A stretch of 64,000 nt of DNA. It comes from Deuterostichococcus epilithicus. Its lineage: Eukaryota; Chlorophyta; Trebouxiophyceae; Prasiolales; Stichococcaceae. Below are positions 25,101 through 36,321 of this stretch, one piece after another. The stretch's first letter is position 1, and every line of letters begins with the position of its first letter. The stretch spans positions 496,001-560,000 of the forward strand of contig JAVTLE010000016.1 of the NCBI GenBank assembly GCA_033439295.1. Reading direction: 5' to 3'. Below the pieces are notes generated by a model. It was not told the DNA's origin. It ran no database searches and saw only the letters and a program-made list of their open reading frames with translations. The position numbers were made by a program, and so were the translations under genes.

Positions 25101-25249
25101 AGACCGGATAAGGTCGCGGTCTTTGGCCGCTGCCACATCCGTGGCACCTGGGCGGAGGTCTCAGAGTCGTTGTTGGTCAGTTTCCGGCTGCGCCACCTCG
25201 TCAGACCCGCCGCGCCGAGAAGGCTCGCACCAGCCAACCACGCGACCAT
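16176..25249 (-). CDS. TCP11 (T-complex 11) domain protein, 20 exons
   Basis: Exons (minus): 25249-25148, 25016-24022, 23538-23309, 23043-22913, 22682-22494, 22209-22087, 21823-21705, 21389-21220, 20919-20642, 19940-19776, 19484-19301, 19128-18998, 18849-18769, 18718-18638, 18327-18146, 17830-17734, 17460-17287, 17266-17099, 16685-16527, 16325-16176. Phases close on 1302 aa. The first ~480 residues are low-complexity Ser/Ala/Pro/Gln sequence with a poly-Pro run. From about residue 487 TCP11-family features appear in order: AERAFWDVLSEGL, WRRLAALVTDAREQL, LEAPARSEATRQ, FVFDRIGRLKEDMAAARL, GVQYERRRFERAI, CPETLLLDRGRLVAAQNEL and VYQKVQRGVVAALRLLLLEK. The last exon is Arg/Ala-rich and ends SYDDSARPM. 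TCP11 proteins have been linked to sperm/flagellar function in animals and signalling in plants; the role here is unknown. Exon 2 uses a GC donor. The stop could be bypassed (see 15591-16175). Confidence 0.75.
16640..17130 (-). repeat. Exon-edge copies between TCP11-gene exons 17266-17099 and 16685-16527
   Basis: A translated copy VYRKVQRDLNAALRLLLLEKL (about 17058-16990) duplicates the end of the upstream exon. Two AG-preceded copies of the next exon's start (about 16930 and 16801) precede the real one at 16685. Both exon edges are duplicated inside one 413-bp intron. Confidence 0.75.
18005..18480 (-). repeat. Copies of both ends of TCP11-gene exon 18327-18146
   Basis: Upstream (minus sense) a CAG-preceded copy at 18478 aligns with the real start at 18327 through CTGCTGGATCGGGGGCGCCT-like sequence. 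Downstream, translated LLAVKHPPPGTSSLEDR near 18075-18015 mirrors the real exon end LLAMKRLPPGTSSPENR. Offsets about 151 and 131 bp. Confidence 0.8.
22383..22540 (-). repeat. Duplicated exon end and donor in the TCP11-like gene
   Basis: The real exon end reads ALRIELHDKLET before GTTAGT (donor 22493). About 105 bp further the same stretch recurs as ALRIELHNKLET before GTGGGC (22388). Near-identity suggests a fairly recent event. Confidence 0.8.
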
Positions 25250-25836
25250 TGTGTGATCTCGCAGGACGCTCCCGGGGTCAAAATCAAATAAATGGTCCGA
25301 CGATATGAGCTCGACTAGTGTGCTTCATCTGGAAATCGCACGATTGGCGCCGAGCGTGCTGAACTGCCGAGGCCGCCTATCTGAGGCTGACAGACTTCCC
25401 GGAGAAACTGACGGGGTGTCGGGGCACTCTTGCACGTGCAGAGGCTGATCACTGTCGAGTCCCACTGATCGAGGCACAATAGCGCATCGTTTGCAGTTTG
25501 CAGCCTTGAGATCACCCCTCAGTTTAATTATGCCGAGTGCGCTCAACGAATTTTGCTACTTACTCATGCCCGAATGCGCCCGCGCTGCTGAGGCAGCCAA
25601 TTGAAAGCTGCAGCCAGAGTCGCAGCTGACTCTGAGGCACATGTGGACGATGACCAGACCACAGACCGCTTCAAGTCAAACGGGCCCACATGTCTCTCGG
25701 CGCAAAAGGGATTAGTCGTTGCCACGTGGCAGCCATGCCTTTGGAGCAACTGCAGCGCGCAGATCGGATGCACGGCCTGATAGCATCACTGCATTAGGTT
25801 GTCGGACCACCAGTCAGAGCTCGCGGCCGCGCCAGC
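25250..25836. promoter_or_regulatory. Bidirectional promoter region
   Basis: 587 bp between the start codons of the divergent TCP11-like (minus) and NusG-like (plus) genes. It is locally less GC-rich than the flanking exons. No TATA box or named motif stands out; the promoter role is inferred only from the head-to-head arrangement. Confidence 0.5.
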
Positions 25837-28800
25837 ATGGCCGCGACCACGACGGCCGCAGTTTTGCCGCAGTTCCGACACCCCTGGCGGCGAGTCATGT
25901 CCTTTACCACCCGTGGCGGCGACCCCACCACGCGGTTGGCATGCGGCTGCCGCGTTCGCCGGCCAGCACTGCCAGCCGGCATCGTCAGGGCTGCAGCCGC
26001 GGAAACAGACGCCGGCAACAGCACCCTGGTGGGCGACTCGGCAGCAGGTGCAGCGGGTGAGGATGAGGCCCCGAAACGCAGGGGCCGCCCCAAGAAGGCG
26101 GACACCGCATCAACTGCCGATGAAGATGGCCAGACCGCCGCGCCGAAGACGCGGGGCCGCAAGAAGCAGGAGCCCGTTGCTGAGGCGGATGACGGCGGCG
26201 CGGAGGCGACACCCAAGCAGAAAGGCCGCAAGAAGAAGGTCAAGGAGGCTGAAGCGGGCGGCATCAACAACCTGAAGCTGGCCTTTGACAAGGAGCAGCC
26301 CAAGGAGCAGATGGTGAGCTGCTACCCCTGGCGACAAGTTCTTGCGCTGCCCCACTGCGCTGAAGAGACCTGGCTTCTGGAGGGTTTACGTCCGAGCTCG
26401 GATCGCTGTTGGAGGCGCAGGTTTCCTGAAGCTTTCTACAGGAGCTCTCCTAAGAGCGCATCCAGCAGAATCGCGTCATGACATCGGGTTGCCATCAAAA
26501 GTATCCGCTCTGACTAGAGCCATCTGGAACCCGCAGGAGGAACTGGAATTGTACGAGGCGGAGCGGGAGGCCGAGCGCGTCAGCCGCTCTGCACAAGCGG
26601 CGGCAGGCCGGCGGACACGCGGCCCCAGCGGCGCAGTCCCCATCGACAGCGCCGTCGCGCACCGCCTGGCCGAGCGGAAGCGCATGGAATCAGCCTGCCT
26701 GCCTGTTGATGAGGACGGGTGCGCTGCCCTGCCTCGCGGCTCGGCACTGGGCCATCTCACACTGACTTGAGGTCGTAGCTTTACATCAGCATCCGCTGAG
26801 AAGCTCCCATTGGCGAACGGGGGTTCGGACGATGGAGTGCTTGCCTGCAGGGTGGAGACGGTTGAGCGGGGTGCGCTGGGCGACGGCAAGATGCGCTGGT
26901 ATGCCCTCAGGGTGAGTTGCCGATCCCTTTGGAACTGCCTGTTTGACATGGCAGCCTCATACAGGCTCTCATGACAAGCGCTCAGTCACAGCTGCAAGGC
27001 TGCATGACCCCAAACGACGAGCCGGTGTGAGCCTGCACTGCGCAATCGAACCAGCAGCCCGCATTTGCAAGACATGGTTTGTTACGAGTTCCTTGAGCCT
27101 TGAAGCCATCAGGCTGGAGTGGGCTATGGAGGTCATGTCACCACCATCGGTGTATGGCGGCTTAAAAAAATGCGCGCTGGCCTGTGTGATGAAGTCGGCG
27201 TTCTGACAGCCCTCAGAAACTCATATCCAGCAACCCTGCTCCAGCCTCAATTCGGCACCGAACTCTCCCTCAGGTCAACCACAACAAGGAGGCAAAGACG
27301 GGGTTGGAGGTGGAGGCATCAATCGCGAAGCTTCCGTCGCTGCCGGACCCTGTGACCGGGGAGCTGCGGCCGCGCGCTGTCGAGACGTGGGCGCCGTCCA
27401 AGCGCATCCGGACCTTCAGCATGAGGTGCACCCCTGTCTCCCACAGCTGTGTCGAAACGGTGGCTGCACAATGGGTGTAATGTGACTGCCGCTCCTGCTC
27501 CCGCAGCCTTGCTGTGCCTCAGCGTGACCTCGCCTCCCAGTGGCGTGTCCGGTGCCATACTGGTCATGCTTAGGCGCACTAGCAGACGCCAGAATTATGT
27601 GGCGGGACCACGAAGACGGTTCGCTGGGTCGTGGTCGGCATGCAGCTGCTGCCGCTGCTGCCGCTGCACCGTTGTGACTTACTTCGATCCACCTGTCGCC
27701 ACGTCATTCCAGGACCAAGAATTAGGCTGCCCGAACGGTGCGCTGGAGCGGCGGCGGCAAGCTGCTGCTGTGCTGCGAATCTCATTCTCCCAACCGCATC
27801 TTGTTTACCATGCAACCACAGGACCAAGAAGATGGGGTCCAAGACGGTGCGCTGGCGCGACGGCGGCCAGCTGCTGCTGCGCTGCGTCATGGACGAGGAG
27901 GTTTTCAACCTCCTCACGGAGCAGGTGTACAACGTGCGCAGCTTCGTCGACAGCCTGACGCTCGACGCCCGCGATGGCGCCAAGGTCGGTTCCGCTGCCG
28001 CACTCGACATCGCTCGTGCACAGCGTCAAGGGCGTGCGCCGGTGCTCCTGAAGTTGAGGACCCATGCGACCAGCTTTGTTGGAACCCGTGTCCATGCGAG
28101 CTGAGACTACTGCAGGCCCAGGGTCGGCAGCGATGTGGCCTGGCAATCCAACTCGCGTGTGGCTTTTTGACAACAGGAGCAGTTTCCCATGCCGGTGGAC
28201 GATGATGTTATCGCGGGCGTGCACGACTGGCTGGCGCTCAACGAGGACGAGGTGCGATTCCTAATGTCTCACAAAATAAAAAATATTTCTGGAAGTTTGA
28301 GCCACATGGAGTGCAGATACAACTGCACATCCGGACCGACTCACAGCGGCGCCGCCACTGAAATGCGCGTGCGCTGGTGGAAAGCATGCCGCATGCTGCA
28401 TGGGCGCAGACGGCTGTCTAGGGCTGCCGGCTGGCCGTGCCGCACGCTTCCTGCGGCACCCTGATTGCCACGATGCGCAATCGAACAAAGTCCTTCACGG
28501 CCCTGAGCATGATGTGACGAGCTCTCGATAAGCTCTCCGGCTCCCAACAACGCAGACTGAGCGGGATGTGCGACTGGACCTGGAGGGACCCGACGGGCCG
28601 AGCGCCGCCCCGGTGCGCTTTTCAGATCAAGGTTCAAGAATGCTCATTTGCTGCCGCCTCCTCCTGCTGCTGGTGCATTGCTCGCCTGGCAGCACGCAAT
28701 CTTCTCTGGGCGCCGTGGCTGCTGGGCGCTGTGGTGTCTCACAAGCGCAGCAGCGCTGGTGCGGCGGGCTCCAGGCAGCTGCACGAGGGCGCCAGCCGGA

Positions 28801-31800
28801 TGCGCGTGTGTGTGCACACGCGTGCCTCAACGGCATGTGCAGCTCGCCGCCTAGCGCACGCATAGCGCTGAGGACTCTTGATCCTGAGCGGCTGACTAGG
28901 GGTGCCAGCCAGCGACCGCCTGCAATTGCGTGTTGTCAACCCTCAACCCTATTCAACCCTAAGCCCCATGCAGGCGCCCGTGGATGAGGAGGTGTACCGG
29001 CGCGGCAAGCAGGGGCGGCAGCCTGGCGGCTACGAGGCAGACGACCTCATGTGAGGGTCCTTGTCTGAAGTTTGTCTGAATCCCTGTCGTTGCGCGTTGT
29101 GCGCGGTGCACACCCAGCGCTCGCCGGACTTCCCGGCATGCAAGCCGCTGCACCCACCCGTCCCTGAGCGCTTGCTGTGCAATCCTCATGCTGCTGCAGT
29201 CGCCTCTGACATGGACATGACTCCTGGACATGATCACTGCCCTTTGAGCGCTTCTGACTCATCAGCACTCCACGATGCCGCAGGGGCACATTTGAGAACC
29301 CCAGCGGCTGGTATGAGCCGGGTGGGTCCGGCGCCAGTGGCGCACAGCCGGCGGCCGCCGCCGCGCCCGCTGCCGCGCCGGCGGCCGCCGCCGGCCCCTG
29401 GGGCGGCTGGGCGCCAGCGGCAGCGNTGCCGATCAGCAGGGCCCCGCCGCCGCGGCCGCCGCCGGCGATCAGGCGGCCTCCGCCACAGACGCGGCGCCAG
29501 CGGTGCAGTTTTCGGACGAGGCAGCGGACGGCGCGCTGTTCTTGAACGCCAAGGGCTCATGGTCCGGCAAAGGGGAGTTGCCGGACGGCGCACTCGCAGC
29601 TGCCGGTGCGGAGGCGGGCGGTGGCGAGGCGGCAGAGGAAGGCGAGGAAGGTGGGGAAGGAGAGGACCTGGAGGAGGCCCTGGAGCCGCTGGCCGTCGAG
29701 GGGGACCTTATCCAGGACGACCCAGACGAGGACGATTACAGCATACTATTGCAGGTAAGTGCGGTCATAGGACCACAGGTCAGCTGCACCACAAACGACC
29801 TCAATCTTTCAACGTCGGAGTCAAACGGCTGGGCGGAGTCGAGCCGCAGCCCTGGGCCTGCGAATGGGCGATGGCAGACGCAAAAATTCTCCACACGCAG
29901 GCGGCGCTCAACCTGCAGCTCGCCACTGTCAGTGTGATGGCACACTGTCAGTGTGGGAGCCGGTTGGATGTTGCCGTCAACAACTGCTGGTCGTTTAAAT
30001 CCCCTCTGAATTCTCTCCCTGCAGGAGGAGGGCGACCTCGCAGATGACCATGACGGCGGCAGCCTGCCGAAGGGCCGCATCCAGCACCTGCCCCGCAACC
30101 CGCGTGTGGTGGACCCCTTCGAAGTCAGGCAGGCCCCTGCAGAGGCTGTGCTTCTTGCTGGCCATCCCTTGTTGCTGTGCTGCCCGCCAACATGTGCACC
30201 GGCTGTGACGAGCAAACCCCTGATGTGGATGAATGAAGTGGGTATCCAGGAGCGAAGGGGGGCCAATCGAGGCTGGGTCGAGCCAGCCCCGCTGAGGCCG
30301 CCCTCCCTACGCTGTGTGCAGGCGCCGGCGCGACGATGACGGCGGCCGCGGCGGCGGCCGCGGCCGCGGCCGTGGGCGCGGTGGCCACGGCGGCGACGAG
30401 GAGCTGAGCATCTTCGAACGGGGGCGGCGGGCGGCGGGGACGCGGCCCGTCTATGGCACCTTCTCCATGGGCGAGATGGTGGACTGGAGCTCCGACAAGT
30501 CCCGCAGGTAGGCAGTGCCTCTCTCCGAGGAGTGCATCAGCACTTTCATGGAAACAACGCGGCGATTCAGTTGCGCAACCAATCCTGTGAAAGCATTGCA
30601 CCTTCTGAGCTGACGAGGCTGAGGACTGCAGCCCTGACAAGTCTGTAGGTGGGCAGAACAGCTCTTCAGCGCTGCCAATCACGGCTCGATTAACAGCAAT
30701 TGCCGGACCACTGACGCATGCTGTACCTGCGCAGCCTCGCGCAGCGCATGGTTGCCGAGCAGGACGCGCTCGCCAGCCAGGCGTTGAATGCGTCCGTGTC
30801 TGGAGCCTCCTTCCCTGCGGCCGCCGACTTTTCCGCTGAACAGCCGTACCAGCCGCCGTCGCCGCAGCCGGAGTGGAACACCGCCGGCGCCGGCGGCGCC
30901 TGGAAAACTGCCGGGAGCGGCAGCGGCGGCGGCAGGCGCGGCGACCGCGGCGACAGCGGCGACAGCCGAGGATACGGCGGTGGTCGCGGCGACAGCCGAG
31001 GACGCAGAAGCGACCTCGGTTGGGACACCGCCGGAAGCGGCAGCAGCTACGGCGGCAGGGGCGGCGACCGCGGCGGCCGCGGCGGGCAGCGGGACCGCGC
31101 GCAGCGCGTCGGCAGCGGCGGTGGGTATTTTTCCACTGAACTGGCGGACCGGGCGGCCGGCGGCTGGGATGAGGTGCAGGGATGGGGCGCCGCGCCCGCC
31201 GGCGCCGGCCGCGGCGAGGCCAGCCAGTCGTGGGAGGAGCAGCCCAAGTGGGGCTGGGGCGACCAGCAGCGGTCCCTGGACTCTGGCGGCGGCGACCGCC
31301 GCGGCGGCGACCGTTTTGGCGATGATCACGGCAGCAGCCGAGGAAATGGCAACAACCGCGGCGGCAGGGGCTTCGATAGCGGCGGGCGCGGTGGGCGCGA
31401 CGGCCGCCGCTTCAGCGACGGCTTCGGCAACCGGCAGCAGCAGCGNGGCGGCCGCGGGCGGCCGCGGGACGACGACGCAGATTTCACCGCCTCGGAGCGA
31501 CCCAACGACTGGTTCGAGCCGGGCAGGAGCAGCAGCGACGGTGGCGGCACCGCCTGGGACGCCGCCCCTGATGCCGGCGCCGGCAGCGGATTGCCGCCTG
31601 CCCAGCCATCCTCCGGCAGCGGCAGCGCTTGGGGCGACGCCGGGGACGTCGCCTCCGGCTGGGGCGGTTTTGGCGGCGCGGAGCTGCAGCAGGAGGGCCG
31701 CCGCGGCGGCGGTCTGAGCGGCACCTTCGGTTGGTTTGCCGACCCGGCGCTGCCCGATGCCAGCGGCGTCGCATCAGCGGCGCCAGCAACCCCGCAGCCG

Positions 31801-32369
31801 CCGCGGCAGGACGACGGGCTGACCAGCTTCAATGCTCCCAGCCCGCAGCCAGGCGGCGGGCAGCAGGATGCCGACTTCGGTGACTTCGCCGGCGGCCGGG
31901 GGCGGCGCGGCGCCAGCCCTGAAGGGGTACGCAACCACCGCGTCAGCAACACCGTGCCCGTCCTTGCATCTCCTGAAGCTGATCGGTGTTGAGCATTTTG
32001 CCTGTGGCCCGACTAGTGTCGTGATCCCAGCCGTGAGTGCCACAGCTGTATTGCAAACCGCAGTTCGTCGGCAGCCGGGGGCAGTACGAGGACCGCGGCA
32101 GCCGCGGCGGGCGGTCCTATGGTCGCAGTGATGGCGGCGGCCTCGGCCGCGGCATGGCTCGGGGCGGCAGGCAGGCTGGCGGTCGCGGCAGGGGCTGGGA
32201 CAGGGACTCTGGCGGCAGGGGCGGTCGTGGCGACCGCGGGCAGCGGTCGCCGCGCCGTGATGGCGGCGGCGACGACCGACAGCCGCGGCAGCCGCGGGAC
32301 AACCCGCGCATCAGCTCTCTGGCGGATGATGTCAGTGCTAACTGGGATTCGTGGAAGGAGGACTCCTGA
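25837..32369 (+). CDS. Plastid NusG-like (NGN-domain) protein with Gly/Arg-rich tail, pTAC13-like
   Basis: Exons: 25837-26313, 26537-26718, 26851-26911, 27274-27425, 27822-27984, 28183-28251, 28556-28612, 28974-29050, 29284-29754, 30025-30128, 30322-30507, 30735-31926, 32064-32369; about 1165 aa. The N-terminus (MAATTTAAVLPQF..., rich in Ala/Arg, few acids) looks like a chloroplast transit peptide and is followed by basic stretches including KRRGRPKK. Around residues 234-345, MRWYALRVNHNKE, WAPSKRI, GGQLLLRCVMDEEVFNLL, NVRSFVD and PVDDDVIAGVHDWL match the NusG N-terminal fold pattern, as in plastid pTAC13. An acidic block follows, then a C-terminal third dominated by GGRG/RGG repeats with SANWDSWKEDS at the end, suggesting nucleic-acid binding. 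Exon 9 needs one extra base at N 29426 to stay in frame. Exon 10 probably uses a GC donor. Domain call is moderate; the plastid transcription/translation role is inference. Confidence 0.55.
27605..27890 (+). repeat. Three-copy exon-edge array upstream of exon 27822
   Basis: Copies begin near 27605, 27713 and 27822 (real), each starting ACCACGAAG/ACCAAGAA and running through a GGTGCGCTGG..GGCAAGCTGCTGCTG block. The 27713 and 27822 copies follow CAG. Spacings 108 and 109 bp. Lies in the NusG-like gene. Confidence 0.85.
29426..29426. other. Assembly gap (N) causing a reading-frame break
   Basis: Upstream of the N the Ala-rich frame (TFENPSGWYEPGG...) is open; downstream the frame ADQQGPAAA...VQFSDEAADG is open and leads to the GTAAGT donor at 29755. 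The two differ by one base, so one (or 3n+1) missing bases at the N would restore one exon. Confidence 0.75.
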
Positions 32370-32503
32370 ACTCCTTGCGTTGACACCTACTGGGCCGTTG
32401 ATTGCTGCAAATCTTCACGAATGCAACGTGCATGGTTGGCTGTATCTTGCTTTTATCAAGGCCGCCAGGTTCAACAAGCAGTTGTGTAGGTGCCCCGTTC
32501 AGC

Positions 32504-32508
32504 TGTAA
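32504..32508 (+). terminator. TGTAA polyadenylation signal of the NusG-like gene
   Basis: TGTAA 135 nt after the stop codon at 32369, the expected place for a chlorophyte poly(A) signal. There is no competing copy closer to the stop. Confidence 0.5.
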
Positions 32509-32970
32509 AGGACACCCCTTTTGCAAGACCCAGAAGGGCACAACCGCCAGAAGTTAAGACCTGACCCCGGAAGTTCAAGCTCGGCAAAACGCTAGGTGCG
32601 GCCAGCAGACGACGCCCCATCATGCGTTGCCACTTGCAGATTGTAATTTAGAACGTTCCCTGCGATCTTCGCCGTTTAGCAGCGGCAATCTGCCGCGCCG
32701 ACTTGCGTACAAGACCCCGACCTGCAACGTACCCGCAGCCCGTTCTTTGGGTTTATCGGCCAGGTGTACGGCGCTTCGCATGCGATGATCAAGGCTGTCA
32801 TTAGTTGACTTCTAATGGTGCGCCCTCTGATCCCAAGGTCTATTGCGAGGAGGTACAGCAATCGTTCAGCAGGCTGATGCACTCCACGCACCAGTCGCCT
32901 GTTTGTGAGAGCCGTCCTGCTTTGGAGACTGTTCCCCCCACCCGAAATTGTGCAATATCGATTTGTGCAG
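32509..32970. other. Intergenic; no gene recognised
   Basis: Lower coding bias in all frames. It may contain the 5' end of the coding exon that follows (an ATG at about 32816 precedes a GTACAG donor-like site), but the phase does not fit and no start could be fixed. Confidence 0.4.
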
Positions 32971-33351
32971 CCGAAGCGTCGCAAGGCAGCGTCGGACGAC
33001 GACGGCGATGGCATCAAACTGACGTACTTCAACGATGCGACCAGCGAGTGGGAATCGTACGAGCTGCACAGCACAACAGTCCGCGCTGCCACACAGCCTC
33101 GGGATCACGAGACTGATGCAGCAGCTGCCGCAGCCCAGCCGCAGCAGCAGCAGGCGGCAGCCACCGATGCGCCTGCACCGGATGCAGACTCCGGCGGCAG
33201 CGGCAGTGACAGCGACAGCGACAGCGATGGCTACGTCAGCGACAGCAGCAGCGACGCAGGAGGCTACGCCGGCGGAGAACTCGCTGCCGAGCTCGCAGCC
33301 CTGCGAGGCGCTGACACGCCGCTGCTTGCTGTTGATGCCGAATGGCGGCAG
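32971..33351 (+). CDS. Orphan coding exon, acidic protein of unknown family (partial)
   Basis: Between a CAG acceptor and a CAG|GTGTGT donor lies a clearly coding frame: basic start PKRRKAASDDD, then LTYFNDATSEWESYEL, a Gln/Ala-rich stretch, a Ser/Asp repeat (GSGSDSDSDSDGYVSDSSSD) and the end DTPLLAVDAEWRQ. The last motif resembles the start of a DnaQ/RNase D-like 3'-5' exonuclease domain (hydrophobic-D-x-E-W), but nothing downstream in the window continues such a fold. It may be a real first exon of the F-box-like gene downstream, a separate small gene, or a truncated remnant. Neither a start nor a stop was identified. Confidence 0.45.
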
Positions 33352-34022
33352 GTGTGTTCCTGCTGCGGCACCGGCGGCGCGGAAAGTGCAAGTGGCGGTT
33401 CGCCTTCCTGCCGACCATGCTGGCGGCCCGGCCCCTTGTCGCAGTTATGGGCGCAGGTGGCTTAGATGTGCAGCCGATGAGCTGAGGACGAGACGAGCTG
33501 GGGCAACCCCTCACAACGTCGCCGCTTTCAGCCGCCTTTTAAAATTGCAGCAGCGAAAGGGAGTTCGGCAAAACAGCGGCCGTTACTACAGTGTAAGCTG
33601 GTGTTGTTGCTGCCGCGCGACACGTCGGCAACGCTAAGAACACGCAAGCGGCTTACAAATGAGGTCCGCCATGTTCGAGGAGTGCTCCCATACAATAGTT
33701 ACTGATGAAGTAGCACGCCGCTGCCCCACTACCACATCGAGTGCAGCAGTGCACCCATTCATGCTATGCATGCTGCGGTGGAACATGTATAAGGGGCATA
33801 TGTACCCAATAGGCGAGGTCTCGCACAAGGTGACCTCCCATGCTTCTGGTCTTCACAGCATGCTCCCACATGTGTGCCAAGACTCTCATATCGATGCACA
33901 TCGTGCAGTAGCAGCCTCTCTTTTCTGGCGGTCAGCCGGCATACAACCCGGTCGCGCACCAAAACGTTGCAGACTGGATCTCCGGAAGCTCAGCCTCCTT
34001 GTAGAATTTGCTTCGGCGCTGC
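33352..34022. other. Non-coding stretch before the F-box-like gene
   Basis: Intron or intergenic DNA; codon bias is lost and no repeat or RNA gene was recognised. It probably includes the promoter of the gene starting at 34023 unless the upstream exon belongs to the same gene. Confidence 0.4.
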
Positions 34023-35687
34023 ATGTTAATGGACCTCGAAAAAGTATCTTCCGCAGCTCTTGTTTGCGACGGGTATGTACCGGAGCTGCCAGACGCGATC
34101 TGGGACGTGATCATCTCCGTCGCCGCAGCGCCGCTGCAGGAGCCCGGCATCGCTGCCGACATCGGCCGCGGGGACACACACAATCGTCAGCAAGTGTCTT
34201 CATGGCTTAACCTCACCCTTGTCTGCAAACGGTGCGGCTCGGCGATGTAGCATGACCTGGTTGGCGTCATTGTCCGCTCTTGAACGTGCGAACCCTGGCT
34301 CGTGCAATCTCAAGGTTCCATGTTTGTGCCTGAGTCTCCGCATGATACTCTCTTCAAGGTGGCGCCAAGCAATGCTGGAGCAGCCAGTGTCGCTCTTCTT
34401 TCACATGGAGGGCTATGGCAGCGGCGGCAGCGACGGCGCCGTGTGCACTGAGCAGCAAGCGCTGACAGCACTGGACCGGCTGGCGGCCGGATGCCTGCCC
34501 GTGTGCACGCTGCATGTGCACGCTGGTATTCGCTTCATGGGGGCGGCCTCCCAGACGAGGAGGGACGCTTTTGACGCGGCATTCAAGACACTGCTGCAGG
34601 CGAGCTCCTGATCATGTCCAATTGCCGCCGCCGTTACTTCCAGTGTCGGAAAATCCCGCCTGGCAGCAATCTTTGGCACGCCGTACAGTTGCACCTCCAA
34701 GCTTGGTGTCGCAGGCCTCTGGCATCGCCACGTTCATGACATCGCCGCAGTCAAGCAGCACCGCCATCGCCGTTTGCATGGGCAAGGCTAACGGATTGCT
34801 GCCGCCATGTTGCTGCTGCCGCAGTCTCCCCAGTTCGCCAAGACCTCGGGGCAGCACCTGAACGTGATCGTCTGCCGGTCAGGCTTCCACTACTGCGCCC
34901 CGGAGGGAGCGTTTCCGGCGCTGCGGCGGCTGAGCGCAGTGCGCACGCGTGTGCCCTTCGGCTTGCCGCAAGACCTGCAGCTGCTGCACCTGAAGGTGGG
35001 CGTGCAGTTCGCGTGTTGAAGCAGTCGATTGCTCGGAGACGCACTGATATAGACCTGTTCCAAGTGTCAATCAAAGATCCTCGTGCACCATCCCTTGCCA
35101 GTGCAGCCTAGATGCGCATGCACACCTGCAGATGAGCACAGCATCCAATGCCTTTATCCATGTCGAAAGCAGCAGTGCACTTTGCTATAGGGCTTCTTGG
35201 AGATTAGCTTCGGCTCGGGATTCATCTCGGCATCGGAGATTGGCGGTCGCGGTGACGATGTGGTGCCGCACCTGAGGCGCCTGTCGCAGCTGTCCAGCCT
35301 CGCTGTCGACAGGTGCTCACCAACGAATTTCCAGATCTGCTGGCATCCCCTCCCGCCATTGGTGCTGCAGGTCGATCCTGCGGGATCGGGTTGCCATGGC
35401 AGGCTCTTGGCAGTGCCTCATGGCCTGCGTGGTCAAGTCAATGCCCACTGACCCTCGACAATCGGATGTCCGGCAGGTGCCGCGTCAGCAACGAGTTCCT
35501 GGCAGCCCTGCCGCCGACGCTCACGCGCCTGACTTTTCTCAAGTGCCAGATGGCGGCCGACGACGAAGGCAGCATGCCACGGCAGCTGCGCTCAGTGTGG
35601 CACCAGCGGGACCATGTTGGGCTGTACTCTGCGGAATTTGAGCTGGCGGGGTCGGCGATACATGAGCAGGGTAGGCAGCTCGCGTGA
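34023..35687 (+). CDS. F-box / leucine-rich-repeat-like protein (5 exons)
   Basis: Exons: 34023-34231, 34359-34599, 34825-34995, 35191-35312, 35477-35687; phases close on 317 aa. The N-terminus has ELPDAIWDVIISVA followed by SWLNLTLVCKRW, the LPxxxW...VCKRW pattern of an F-box. The rest contains short leucine-rich segments (FPALRRLSAVRT, LPQDLQLLHLK, VPHLRRLSQLSSLAV, LPPTLTRLTFLKC), consistent with LRRs that present substrates to an SCF ubiquitin ligase. Exon 2 ends at a GC donor (CAG|GCGAGC). The model ends at TGA 35685. The protein is short for the family, and the middle join (34599 to 34825) is the weakest. Ubiquitin-ligase adaptor role is inferred from family only. Confidence 0.55.
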
Positions 35688-36321
35688 ACGTGTCCAGGTG
35701 CCTTCGACGAGCAGCGGCCGCGTGCTGCCGTGTTCTCGCACAGGTTTCTGGCTTTGATAAAGGAGGACGTACAAATGGGACAATCTCTCTTCTGGTTTCG
35801 TCTCGCGTGTATTATGTCGTCTGAAAGCTTGGCGTGTTGCATGCTGTTGGAGTTGCTTGGCGCTACTGCTGGTAGCTGACGCTGCATGAAATCAAGTCCG
35901 TCTGGAATGCAACACGCCCAAAAAGTGTTACGACCCAAAAATTGCAACCAATATTTAGGGCCTTGGCTTGCGATCCTGTCATCATTGTCAGCTAGCTATG
36001 CCTAAATCGCGCATTGCTGCTCATATAAGCAGTCCCCTGCGAACAGCCACTTCGTCTTCTCCAGAAGCATTCACCGAGAAACGAGACAGAATCTGCACAC
36101 GAGTTTGACCGCGCACACTTCAGGTCCTTTGATAATTGGTTGAGGTTGCACGGACCGCCGCAGCAAGCGGAGAACCTGCTGGTGTGCAGCGTCTCGATTA
36201 AAACCGAACACCATTGCGGTGCAGGGCAGGATCTTCAGCACTGCCTACGTGTTTTCTCTGCTTCCTCGCTTGTGGCGGGCATGGCGTCAAGGCGACGGTC
36301 CACCGGTCTACTGAGCGCCTG
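35688..36321. other. Convergent intergenic region
   Basis: 3' flanks of the plus-strand F-box-like gene and minus-strand ctpA. An ATATAAG TATA-like string occurs near 36024 on the plus strand, but no gene follows it before ctpA ends. Nothing else seen. Confidence 0.5.

Noticed and set aside
26041-26270. KRRGRPKK considered as an AT-hook marking a nuclear DNA-binding protein
   Set aside because: It follows a transit-peptide-like N-terminus and sits in a general Lys/Arg-rich linker; not enough to call an HMGA-type factor.
30788-31717. Long Ala-rich frame overlapping the Gly/Arg-rich exon
   Set aside because: It is the +1 shadow of the GGC/CGC-rich RGG coding sequence; only the other frame joins flanking exons in phase.
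36015-36060. TATA-like ATATAAG considered as promoter of a small RNA or gene
   Set aside because: No open frame or snRNA-like sequence follows before the convergent ctpA 3' end.
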